A DNA stretch of 38,579 nt from an uncultured Collinsella sp. (lineage in GTDB: Bacteria; Actinomycetota; Coriobacteriia; Coriobacteriales; Coriobacteriaceae). The notes below the pieces were generated by a model that worked only from the letters and a program-made list of their open reading frames with translations, had not been told where the DNA came from and searched no databases. This document shows positions 7,627 to 15,951 of this stretch, piece by piece (positions within the stretch are counted from its first letter, which is position 1; every line of letters starts with the position of its first letter). The position numbers and the translations under genes are program-made. The stretch lies in the NCBI GenBank assembly GCA_905210085.1, contig CAJLVJ010000012.1:1-38579 (forward strand), given 5' to 3'.

Positions 7627-10600
7627 ATGTACGTTCCATACCCCCGTATCCGTAGGCTGTCAAAAATCCCGCTTGTTGGGACGGCGGCGCTTGCTGCGTT
7701 GATCGCCACGAGCGTCGCCTGCTTCACGGCCACGCCCCAGGTTGCCCAGGCGGCAGACGCGCCCGCAATCACCGATATGACCGAGCAGGATTATCAAGCC
7801 CTGGGTCTGGGCACGAGCGAGGACATTCCGGCCGATACCGTTGGCCCCTATTCCACTGATACCCCCACGACGTTTGCCACGCGCAGCGAGGTCTATATGG
7901 CAGCTAACGGTAGCCATGGCAATCGCTACACTCTGCGCGACAAGCTCGAGAACGTCGAGCGCGGTGACATTGGCGGCAGCAGCAAACTCACCGATGGCTA
8001 TGGAAGTGTGTGGGGCGCCGCAAAGTTCTGGCAAAACGTCAACAACTTCGACACGAACAGCGATCTCTACAAGCATAGCGACTACGGTGGCGGCACCTGG
8101 TCGTACCTAAGCAACAATGAGTCCTCAACAGTACTCGCCAACGACAACAACGGTTTCTCGGGCATTCACGCCACGAGTGTTGAGTTCTGCAGCGACGCCA
8201 GCACGGGCAAAAAGAGCCGCGTTGCCGAGCTCCGTGCCTACGGCGACAGTTCCTCCACGACGATTGACGGCAAGTCATACGCCGGAAAGGTTGAGCTGGT
8301 CCTCTACTCGTTTAGCAACGGGCGTACGCGCACTCTCGACACACACCTGCCGGTGACGGTCAACACTAATATGATGTACGAAGGCCGTTTTAAGTACCTG
8401 GATGCCGGTTACCTGCAAGAGCACGACGCCGTCTTTGATGTCGAGGCGGGCGATGTCGATGGCGACGGCGTCGACGAGCTTTTTGTCTACGCGGGCTGCT
8501 ATGTCGACGAGAACGGCGTGCGCAAGGCTGTAGTCGACATGTATGACTTGGAGGGCGGCAACTGGAAGCAAAGCGTCGTCAAGATCGATGCCGGTAACGC
8601 CGCGGACTACACCACGCACAACAAGGGCGGGAACGACTCCTGGACGCAGCTTCAGTCAGCTCCTGTCGTTTCGCTATCGGCCGGCGACCTCGATCGCGAT
8701 TTTTGCGATGACCTCGCCATCGTGGTCTCGGCACCCTACGGCAAGAAGAATATTGATAAGTCGACGCATTGCGAGCTGTTTTCGTGGGATGCATCCAAGG
8801 GTGCGCTCGTCCATGTCGATGCTCTGGGCGACGCGGGCGCAATCTCCCTCTCCGCGAACGGCAAGACCATGGTCGCTGCGAATGCGACGTTCGGCACGTT
8901 TGCCGCCTACGATGAAGAGGGAAAGAAGACGGGTGAAACCGTCACGGGCCTTATTCTTGCGGGCTATGACTGGCAACGCAGCGCTTTTGATTACGGCGCT
9001 TCTGACGGCAGCAAGGGGCTGTACGGCGCGCTGTACCGCTACGCGTATTTTGACTCGGAGTCTGGCGAGTTCAAGCTTTCCGATTGCAAGGAATACAGAG
9101 ACGGGCTCCTCGCCTCCTATGGGCTGATGCATGTGCCCAACAGCGCATGGAAGGATAGCGCTCAGGATAAGCGCTATCCGTGCACCTTGGCGCCTATTGC
9201 CCTTGCCACTGCCAACCTTGACGGCCTGTCCGAGCAGCTGGCGGTCGACGAGGTGCTCGTGGGCGGCGATGTGTTCCGCGACTTTGCCTGCAACACGGCA
9301 CAGAGCGGGGCTCAGGGCTTGGGGTCCATGGTCGGAACCATGAGCATGAGCGGTCAGCAATACAACAGCAGCAACAAGCATGACCACAAGGGTATAGAGC
9401 AGGTGTGGATCAGCGACGTCAAGGCGGGCAGCGTCTCGGGTTCGGACCGCTATAACGAGAGCTTTATCGCCGTGGTGGGCAAGCACCGCGACGAGGACCT
9501 GCGCAAGAACGATGACTACTATTGGATGACCGCCTCGCATTTTTCGCTCGACGAGAACGGAAAGGTGCGCCGCGGCGAGGAGCAGGTGATTAGCGAGAGC
9601 AACCGTCGCGGCACTACCTACGGCACATTTATCTCGCTCGCGCTGCCCGATGTCGACAACGACAGCGTCAAGATCACGTACAAGGACCGCTACAAGGTCT
9701 ATACCAACCCGCGCGTGCTTGCCGTGCTGCAGGATGCGCCCTATGTTGAGGATCTGGAGCAGGCATACGGCTATCTGGTGTTGGGCGGCACGTCATACAG
9801 AGAGGAAAAGGGCACGGGGACATCCCAGGGCTATACCATTGGCGCCGAGTTGGGCGTTGCCGTCGAGGTGCAGACCGGTCCGCCCCTGGTCGCGATGAAT
9901 GCTTCAGTCGATTTTGCCGCCGAGGGATGCTATGACTACCGGAGCGAGCGCACGGTCAGCGCAAGCGTAAGCTATGAGTCGCATGCCGGCGAGGGTGACA
10001 AGGCCGTGCTCTACACGATTCCGATGGTCTATTACGAGTATGAGATCGAAAATGAGGAAACTGGTGGCAAGGGCGTGATGGCGGCGCCCGTGTCGCTCGG
10101 CGCGCAGACCTCGGTCGTTAATGTCGAGGCCTATGACCGCATTGCCAAACAGCACAATATGACGCCGCTCAGCTACTTTTTGACCAACCGGTCGGGAGAA
10201 CCCGGAACCTATCAAACGACGCTCAACGGCGAGACTCCCGTTGGGGATTCCTTTGGCCTGGGCAAGCCTGGCGTAACGCGCGCCTACACGCACGATGGGT
10301 TTAACGGCGCCGCCGCGCAGTCGGGGGCGAGCATTGAGCAGACCATCGAAGTCGAGGAGGGCAAGGAGCAGGAGCTCGAGCTCGGCTTGACGCTGAACGG
10401 CAGCGTTGTCATGGGCGCGAAGCTCGCAAAGCACGAGTTGTTTGGCGGCCTGTGCTTTGGTGCCAACGCCGGCTTTACTACGGGTAACTCCTCGAGTGAA
10501 TCGACCGAATACGGCGGCACCGTCGACAACCTGCCCGAGGCCGCGCAGGGCAAGTACGGTTTTGTGTGGCGTCTGGGCGTCAACGCGGTGGATGTCGACA

Positions 10601-11715
10601 AGTTCGAGGCAGACTCGGGCGACAAGCTCGGCACCAAGGACACCGACCAGTTCTGGATCGTGGGCTATGACGTTAAGGACGTCGAGATGCCCGACGCGCC
10701 GGCCGTGACGGGCTTTACGGCAAACGCCGTCGATTCGACCAGCGTTACGTTTAGCTGGGACGATGTACTCGCAAACAAGAGTGGCTTTAGCTATGGCGTG
10801 GGCATGCTGCAGAGCAATGCGGCGGATGCGGTCGTCAATAGCTGGAAGATTGCCGACAACACGCAGACCTCGCTCAAGTGGGATGGGCTGCAGCCCAATA
10901 CGGAGTATCGATTCGCCATCGCCGCCGTTAAGAATGGATCCACGACCGAAACGGGTATTCGCTCGGCAATCATCACGGTCAAGACCATGCCCGTTGGCAT
11001 GACGATGACCGTGAGCGGACCTGCGGCGGATACAGCGGAGAGGTCGGATCTTGGATACGACTCTTCGGTTGAGCGCGCGGCGGGAAGCCACCTGACGCTC
11101 TCGGCGATTGGCCATGTGAAGCAACTCGGTGCCGACGATAGCGAAACAGGGCTGGCACCGACCTATATGTGGTACCGCAAGGGCCGCGGCGAGACAGAGT
11201 TTAAGCTCGTGGGTGCCGATGGCAACCTCGCGGCTGGAACGGCCTCAAAGCTCGAGATTGACCTGACCGCAGACGATGACGGTGTGCAGTATTGCTGCCA
11301 CGTGGGATACAACGACGTGGGCCTCGACACCGGCACGCCGCTCGTGAATATCGAGGCCGAGGAGACGGCGCCCACAACGGTGAACGCCACCCCGATCCGC
11401 ACGCGCCGCCTGTTCTCACAGGCAAGTGCGGGCGCCAAGAAGTTCCTGGACCATACGCTGGTAAACACCGCCGGCCCAACCGATTCCGAAGGCTCAAAGG
11501 ACCCCGAGACTCCTGAGACCCCGACGAACCCGGACAAGCCCAAGTCCGACAACGGAGCTAAGACCGACACCAAGGTCAAGACTACGACCACAGCGAAGAA
11601 CCTCGCAAACACCGGCGACCAAACATTCGCCCTAGTCGCCACCGCAGCAGCAGCGGGAGCAACGCTCGTAGTGATAGCCCTCATCATGCTGATCAAGCGC
11701 CGCAAGACCCACTAG
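7627..11715 (+). CDS. Giant wall-anchored surface protein (FG-GAP-like, Fn3, LANTGD)
   Basis: The protein has 1362 residues. The start at 7627 is chosen because GAGG lies 6 bases upstream and a good signal peptide follows (RIRRLSK, hydrophobic run, AQAAD cut near residue 45); an ATG at 7591 would add 12 residues and lacks a site. Segments VEAGDVDGDGVDELFVYAG (~270-290), LSAGDLDRDFCDDLAIVV (~349) and ALPDVDNDS (~671) resemble FG-GAP/VCBS beta-propeller repeats with Asp-rich calcium loops. A beta-rich region with alternating polar residues (~760-1010) follows. A fibronectin type III-like domain spans ~1020-1120 (SVTFSWDD, LQPNTEYRFAIAAV). A Pro/Thr/Lys linker leads to LANTGD (1326-1331), a hydrophobic stretch and an RRKTH tail, which form a sortase signal. 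It is a single gene with its own terminator. Its role, perhaps adhesion or glycan binding, is inference. Confidence 0.88.
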   Translation: MYVPYPRIRRLSKIPLVGTAALAALIATSVACFTATPQVAQAADAPAITDMTEQDYQALGLGTSEDIPADTVGPYSTDTPTTFATRSEVYMAANGSHGNRYTLRDKLENVERGDIGGSSKLTDGYGSVWGAAKFWQNVNNFDTNSDLYKHSDYGGGTWSYLSNNESSTVLANDNNGFSGIHATSVEFCSDASTGKKSRVAELRAYGDSSSTTIDGKSYAGKVELVLYSFSNGRTRTLDTHLPVTVNTNMMYEGRFKYLDAGYLQEHDAVFDVEAGDVDGDGVDELFVYAGCYVDENGVRKAVVDMYDLEGGNWKQSVVKIDAGNAADYTTHNKGGNDSWTQLQSAPVVSLSAGDLDRDFCDDLAIVVSAPYGKKNIDKSTHCELFSWDASKGALVHVDALGDAGAISLSANGKTMVAANATFGTFAAYDEEGKKTGETVTGLILAGYDWQRSAFDYGASDGSKGLYGALYRYAYFDSESGEFKLSDCKEYRDGLLASYGLMHVPNSAWKDSAQDKRYPCTLAPIALATANLDGLSEQLAVDEVLVGGDVFRDFACNTAQSGAQGLGSMVGTMSMSGQQYNSSNKHDHKGIEQVWISDVKAGSVSGSDRYNESFIAVVGKHRDEDLRKNDDYYWMTASHFSLDENGKVRRGEEQVISESNRRGTTYGTFISLALPDVDNDSVKITYKDRYKVYTNPRVLAVLQDAPYVEDLEQAYGYLVLGGTSYREEKGTGTSQGYTIGAELGVAVEVQTGPPLVAMNASVDFAAEGCYDYRSERTVSASVSYESHAGEGDKAVLYTIPMVYYEYEIENEETGGKGVMAAPVSLGAQTSVVNVEAYDRIAKQHNMTPLSYFLTNRSGEPGTYQTTLNGETPVGDSFGLGKPGVTRAYTHDGFNGAAAQSGASIEQTIEVEEGKEQELELGLTLNGSVVMGAKLAKHELFGGLCFGANAGFTTGNSSSESTEYGGTVDNLPEAAQGKYGFVWRLGVNAVDVDKFEADSGDKLGTKDTDQFWIVGYDVKDVEMPDAPAVTGFTANAVDSTSVTFSWDDVLANKSGFSYGVGMLQSNAADAVVNSWKIADNTQTSLKWDGLQPNTEYRFAIAAVKNGSTTETGIRSAIITVKTMPVGMTMTVSGPAADTAERSDLGYDSSVERAAGSHLTLSAIGHVKQLGADDSETGLAPTYMWYRKGRGETEFKLVGADGNLAAGTASKLEIDLTADDDGVQYCCHVGYNDVGLDTGTPLVNIEAEETAPTTVNATPIRTRRLFSQASAGAKKFLDHTLVNTAGPTDSEGSKDPETPETPTNPDKPKSDNGAKTDTKVKTTTTAKNLANTGDQTFALVATAAAAGATLVVIALIMLIKRRKTH

Positions 11716-11741
11716 TAGCCAGTCGAACATATCGACAACCC

Positions 11742-11785
11742 AAAAACCCGGGTAGCCAAAAAACAGGCCACCCGGGTTTTCTGTT
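11742..11785 (+). terminator. Rho-independent terminator of the giant surface gene
   Basis: AAAACCCGGGT(A)GCC pairs with GGCCACCCGGGTTTT across an A-rich loop, followed by TTTTCTGTT. It lies 27 bases after the stop. Confidence 0.85.
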
Positions 11786-11800
11786 GAGTGGAGACTCCGC

Positions 11801-12160
11801 AAGCGGAAACTGCATCCCACAATTAGCGCCCGGAACGGGACACATTTTCCGTCAAGCCCTCATCCGGAAAATCCATCCCAGTTTGAGCGCCCAGACCGGG
11901 ACGCACTTTCCCAAAGGGTCCTCAACGGGAAACTGCGTCCCATAATTAGGCCGAGAAATGGGATGAACTTTCCCAATGAGAGCCAACCGGAAACCACGTC
12001 CCAGAATCAGCCCCCAAAGTGGGACGCACTTTCCCAACGAGCCTCAACCGGAAAATACATCCCGGAATCCAGCTGAATAGTGGGACACACTTTCCCAATC
12101 GGGTCCCAAGCGGAAACTGCATCCCATTCCAGACAAGAATTCTGGGACACGGTTTCCGGA
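11801..12160 (+). repeat. Palindrome array 2 (6 units, 61-62-nt period)
   Basis: This is the same unit family as 7031-7503 and in the same orientation, judged by the spacers (AGAATCAGCCCCCAAAGT here, ACAATCAGCCCTCAAAGT there). Left-arm GGGA falls at 11837, 11898, 11960, 12021, 12082 and 12144. The array starts with a right half (GGAAACTGCATCCC) and ends with a left half (GGGACACGGTTTCC). It begins directly after the surface gene's terminator. Reading frames across it are open on both strands but have no start site and shift frame every unit. Confidence 0.9.
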
Positions 12161-12163
12161 TGC

Positions 12164-12184
12164 AAAAAAGCCACAAGATGTGGC
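12164..12184 (-). terminator. Minus-strand terminator beyond the LtaS-type gene
   Basis: Read on the minus strand: GCCACA-TCT-TGTGGC followed by TTTTTT. It lies ~220 bases past the stop at 12402, with the palindromic element copy 2 in between. A transcript reaching this point would therefore carry the element in its 3' untranslated region. Confidence 0.65.
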
Positions 12185-12244
12185 CTTCGACTTATATATG
12201 TTTAGTGGATACCCCCCATGACAAGCCGCGCCCCAACATCAGGG

Positions 12245-12374
12245 CGTCTGTCCAGGCGGAGGCATATAAGGTTCATCGCGAGTTCCGCACGCAAAGAAGG
12301 CCACTTAATGTGGCCTTCGTCTTGCGCAGGACTGTCCGAGCAGGGAACCTTATATGCCTCCGCCCGGACAGACG
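12245..12374 (-). repeat. ~130-nt palindromic element, copy 2
   Basis: The arms 12245-12273 and 12346-12374 pair over 29 bp with a single mismatch. The 72-nt core equals the reverse complement of the copy 1 core except for a few bases near one end (GTCCGAG versus GTAGAA). The arms share no evident sequence with the copy 1 arms. Relative to the upstream gene, now on the minus strand, the core has the same sense as in copy 1, and it starts 27 bases after the stop. Copies 1 and 2 face each other across 5.2 kb. Confidence 0.85.
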
Positions 12375-12401
12375 TTTCAGTTATGAACTCGCAGCTAGTC
12401 G

Positions 12402-14702
12402 CTATTTGATTTTGGTCGTACCCGGTGCCAAGTTGGGGTCGGTCTCGTTGGCCTCGGTCTGGAAGTGCTCGGTGTACACGTTCTTGCCGTCGCGGAACAT
12501 CTCGTAATACTGCATCTTGGCGTAATCCTCGCGCGCTTTGGTGGCGGCAGCGGCAGCGGCGTCGTCGCCGGTGACGTTGGAGGAGAGCGCCCAGCGCAGG
12601 CTGGCGTCCTCGTAGCCCACGGAGTTGATGGCGGGCAGCGACTCGCGAAGCGTCATATGCGCTTTCTGGTAGTCGGAAAGCGGGGCGCCAATCAGCTGCA
12701 TAAGCTGCGTGGACAGGTAGTTGGTGGACAGATCGTCGACCTCACTCGTTTGGTCGCAGCCGGCAACGTCGTAGTTAGCCCAGATGATGTAGTCGGTCTG
12801 CCACAAGCGCTCCTGGTGGGTGGCGTCGTCCTCGCCGGTAAACCACTTATCGTTGAACTTGGACGGGAAGAACGGCTGGTGATCGCCCCAGAACACCACG
12901 ACCACCTTGCGGTCGAGCTTGCTCAAGGCGTTAAGGAAGTAGCGCAGCGCCTGGTCGGACTGCTCGATGCACGAGACGTACTCGTCGACATCGGAGAGCG
13001 TGCCGTCCTCGACGGTCTTGGCGTCCAGATCGGTCGTGTCGATGTTGAGGTGCATCTGCTTGTCGACCGGCAGCAGGCCCGTGTCGTAGCCCGAGTGGTT
13101 CTGCATGGTCACGTCGAAGATAAACTGCGGATCGGCGTTCTGATCGAGCAGCTCAAGAATCTTGTCATAGGTAGCCTGGTCGGTCACCATGCCGCGCAGG
13201 GTATCGGCACCCTGGAAATCGTTGATGGACAGGAACCGGTCAAAGCCAAAATCCTTGTAGACGTTCTCGCGGTTCCAGTTGGTGGCGTGGTTGGGGTGCA
13301 TGGCCGTGGTGGAATATCCGAGCGACTTGAACTGCTCTGCCAGGTTCCCGGTCGTTTCCATGTTGTAGATGGTGTAGGGGTACACGCCCGAGCCCAGGTT
13401 GGCCATGGAGTTGCCGGTCATAAACTCAAACTCGGTATTGGCGGTCCCGCCGCCGTAGGCGCTCACGTAGAGCTTGCCGCGGCTGAGGCAGTTGGACAGG
13501 TTCTTAAAGTACTGCGGGCCTTCGTAGCCGGCGCGCATGTTCTGGTAGATCGACAGATCCGAGAAGGTCTCGTTCATGATGGCGATGACCGTGGGCTTCT
13601 CGCTGTCGAACTGCTCCTTTGCGGCGGTGCGCTCGTCACTTTTGGCAGCGTCGGACTTGTCGTAGGCCTTGGCGTACTTTTTGAGCGTGGCCTTGGCATC
13701 GTCGACGGAGTAGTCGGCGGGTTTGGGCGGCTTGATGGACTGCGCTGCGCTAATGAAAGCGGGCAGGTAGCCCTCGCGCCAGTAGCTCTCGAGTGGGCGC
13801 CAGGTGTAGACGGTGATGCCGAGGGTGTTGTAGTAGTCGATGAGCGTGACGTGTGCGGTCACGCCGCCCAGGCACAGCACCGCCACGAGCAGGTTGGTGA
13901 GCAGCATGCGCTTGGCGTTGGCGGCGCCCTTCTGACGGTGCGGTGCCACCAGGCCGGCGTACTCGCATAGCAGCATGGCGATGGCGGTAAAGCCCATGGA
14001 CAGCACGCAGAACAGTGAAATCGAGAAGGTGTAGCCGGTGCCGGCGACCGCGGCGGCGGTGGAGATGGCCGAAAGGTCGCCCGGCTGGATGGGCATGGAT
14101 TTAAACGTGATGACGAAGAACTCGGCAATGCCCAGGACAAAGAGGGCAAAGGCCAAGACCGCGGGGGCTGCGCCGTGGCGCTGGAACAGGAAGAACAGGC
14201 CGACCATGAGCGTGGTGATGATGGCCCACTCGAGCAGGATGCACAGGGGGTAGACCCAGGTAAAGTCGTGGTTGGACGAGACCTCCATGCCCAGCAGCGC
14301 AAAGACGCCGGCGAGCAGCAGGCACAAGACGGCGGCGACGAGCGGTTTGCCCACAAAGGCTCCGCGCAGGCGGGCGAGCTTGCCGGTGGGGGCGGGGGCG
14401 TCGGGCCCGGCGAACGCAAAGACGCGCGGGGCGATGCGGTCGCGGGCGATGCTGGCCCAAGCGCAGCCGGTGAGGATGGCGTTGGTCAGGATGAGCATCA
14501 CAAAGGCGAGCGGCTCGTTTTGCGCGACGAGGCCAATAGCGCCCCAGACGGTCAAAAAGAGCTGGAACAGGCCAAAGGCGACGCTCCAGGCGAAGGCGCC
14601 CTTGGCAACGGTGCCCGACTGAGCGCGAATGGCCTTGGCCTCGCGCAAAACAAGGTAGACGGTCGCCGCAAGACCGACGAGCGAGATGGCGGCAGCGAAC
14701 AT
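12402..14702 (-). CDS. LtaS-type membrane sulfatase / phosphoglycerol transferase
   Basis: The protein has 766 residues. The start at 14702 is chosen because AGGAG lies 7 bases upstream; a GTG at 14717 would overlap that site. The N-terminal ~300 residues contain several hydrophobic helices. The rest is an extracellular alkaline-phosphatase-fold domain of the lipoteichoic acid synthase family. It has the metal-binding Glu in MNETFSDL (~377), the catalytic Thr in YGGGTANTEFEF (~419), and a metal-binding FWGDHQP (~606). The family transfers phosphoglycerol from phosphatidylglycerol to a growing polymer or other glycan. With more N-terminal helices than the five of S. aureus LtaS, it could instead modify a different wall glycopolymer. 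It is divergent from the nitroreductase. The product polymer is not determinable here. Confidence 0.85.
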   Translation of the reverse strand: MFAAAISLVGLAATVYLVLREAKAIRAQSGTVAKGAFAWSVAFGLFQLFLTVWGAIGLVAQNEPLAFVMLILTNAILTGCAWASIARDRIAPRVFAFAGPDAPAPTGKLARLRGAFVGKPLVAAVLCLLLAGVFALLGMEVSSNHDFTWVYPLCILLEWAIITTLMVGLFFLFQRHGAAPAVLAFALFVLGIAEFFVITFKSMPIQPGDLSAISTAAAVAGTGYTFSISLFCVLSMGFTAIAMLLCEYAGLVAPHRQKGAANAKRMLLTNLLVAVLCLGGVTAHVTLIDYYNTLGITVYTWRPLESYWREGYLPAFISAAQSIKPPKPADYSVDDAKATLKKYAKAYDKSDAAKSDERTAAKEQFDSEKPTVIAIMNETFSDLSIYQNMRAGYEGPQYFKNLSNCLSRGKLYVSAYGGGTANTEFEFMTGNSMANLGSGVYPYTIYNMETTGNLAEQFKSLGYSTTAMHPNHATNWNRENVYKDFGFDRFLSINDFQGADTLRGMVTDQATYDKILELLDQNADPQFIFDVTMQNHSGYDTGLLPVDKQMHLNIDTTDLDAKTVEDGTLSDVDEYVSCIEQSDQALRYFLNALSKLDRKVVVVFWGDHQPFFPSKFNDKWFTGEDDATHQERLWQTDYIIWANYDVAGCDQTSEVDDLSTNYLSTQLMQLIGAPLSDYQKAHMTLRESLPAINSVGYEDASLRWALSSNVTGDDAAAAAATKAREDYAKMQYYEMFRDGKNVYTEHFQTEANETDPNLAPGTTKIK

Positions 14703-14916
14703 GCTGAGACTCCTCACAAACTTAAAACCTACGAAAGCGGGGGTTTACCCGATTGTTACCTAAATATGCGCTGCATTTGCGGGCTGCGCACAACAACCAG
14801 CCATATTAACGCGCATGTGCGGCGGTGTGGCGCAATGTAGTGGCGGCCTGCGTGATAATGGACGGGAATTACACGGAAACGTAAAGGCTTCTTAAAGAAT
14901 TGGCGAGGATAGAGCT

Positions 14917-15792
14917 ATGGGCGAGCAGGTTTGTATGACGGGCGCAGAGTACTGCGACGGAGCTGCGGGCGTGGATGCGAACGGTTATCCGGTCGAGACT
15001 ACGGGCAATGCGGTGCTGGACATCTTGGAGCACCGCTCGTCCACGCGTGCCTTCGCGCGTGATGACGACGACCGCCCTGTGGCGGTGACCGACGAGCAGC
15101 GTGCAGCGATTTTGCATGCGGCGAGCCGTGCGCCGTCGGCGGGCGCCATGATGATGTATTCCATCGTGAGCATCCGCGAGCAGGCTACGCTCGACCGCCT
15201 GGCCGACCTGTGCGACCACCAGCCCATGATCGCCAAGGCGCCCTGGGCACTTATATTTGTGGTCGATTATGCCAAGTGGATCGATCTGTTTGAGCACGTG
15301 GGCTGCTTTGAGCCCGAGTTTGTCGAACGCACGGGCAAGGCGCCCCGCCGTGCGCCGGGTTTGGGCGACTTTGCCATCGCGGCCCAGGACGCCGTGATCG
15401 CCGCGCAAAGCGCCGTGGTTGCCGCCGAGGCCCTGGGGCTGGGAAGCTGCTATATTGGCGACATCGTCGAGAATGCCGAGGAAGTTGCCGAGCTGCTCGA
15501 TCTGCCGCCCTATACCATGCCGCTGTCGATGCTCATCATCGGCACGCCCCGTAAGGAGCGTCCGGCCATTGCGCATCCCGTGGTGAACCTGGTGCACGAG
15601 GAGCGCTACTGCCGCGCGGATGCCGCGACCATGGACGCGCAGGTGGCCGAGATGGACGCGATGTTCCGTCCGCATGCCCGCGAGGTGGGGGAGCGCGTCG
15701 TGGACATCTATACCCGCAAGCACACGAGTCCCTTTATGGCCGAGATGAGCCGATCCATGGAGTGGTGGTTCAAAAACTGGCTTGGAAAATGA
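14917..15792 (+). CDS. Nitroreductase family flavoprotein
   Basis: The protein has 291 residues. ILEHRSSTRAF (~36-46) is the family's N-terminal FMN phosphate-binding stretch. ASRAPSAGAMMMYSIV (~69-84) matches the ASxAPSA-type flavin motif. AAQSAVVAAEALGLGSCYIGD (~163-183) is the conserved helix and loop near the isoalloxazine ring. The family reduces nitro groups, quinones or enones with NAD(P)H. The C-terminal ~80 residues (TMDAQVAEMDAMFRPHA onward) extend beyond a minimal nitroreductase. GAGG lies ~9 bases before the ATG. The gene is divergent from the LtaS-type gene, separated by 214 bases with a GATAAT at about 14853 that may be its -10. A perfect hairpin follows the stop. The substrate is unknown. 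Confidence 0.85.
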   Translation: MGEQVCMTGAEYCDGAAGVDANGYPVETTGNAVLDILEHRSSTRAFARDDDDRPVAVTDEQRAAILHAASRAPSAGAMMMYSIVSIREQATLDRLADLCDHQPMIAKAPWALIFVVDYAKWIDLFEHVGCFEPEFVERTGKAPRRAPGLGDFAIAAQDAVIAAQSAVVAAEALGLGSCYIGDIVENAEEVAELLDLPPYTMPLSMLIIGTPRKERPAIAHPVVNLVHEERYCRADAATMDAQVAEMDAMFRPHAREVGERVVDIYTRKHTSPFMAEMSRSMEWWFKNWLGK

Positions 15793-15794
15793 CG

Positions 15795-15827
15795 AATGTG
15801 ACAAAGGGACGGTCCCTTTGTCACATT
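15795..15827 (+). repeat. Dispersed AAAGGGAC/GTCCCTTT hairpin, first
   Basis: A 33-nt perfect palindrome (16-bp arms around one base) lies directly after the nitroreductase stop. It has the same inner AAAGGG...CCCTTTGT motif as 29170-29200 and 18291-18326. It could terminate transcription, but only a short T tract follows. Confidence 0.75.
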
Positions 15828-15910
15828 CCATATCGCCGCGGTGGCCTAAAGGCCGTATAAATGTTTATCTAGCTGGGAAAACAGCGCCATTCAAACATGG
15901 GCTGATTACC

Positions 15911-15916
15911 TATAAT
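15911..15916 (+). promoter_or_regulatory. Candidate -10 box (TATAAT) of kup
   Basis: A perfect TATAAT lies 35 bases before the kup start. The -35 region is weak (TTCAAA-like at about 15890). I see no c-di-AMP riboswitch in the short leader. Confidence 0.4.
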
Positions 15917-15951
15917 TCCTTCGAACATTAAAGTTGGGAGGAAACCGGCTT

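Noticed and set aside
12465..13970. 501-residue plus-strand frame opposite the LtaS-type gene
   Set aside because: It is antisense to a gene with clear catalytic motifs; the Val/Gly/His-rich product is typical of a shadow frame.
15828..15951. c-di-AMP (ydaO-type) riboswitch before kup
   Set aside because: The leader after the TATAAT box is only about 35 bases, and the conserved riboswitch motifs are not seen.
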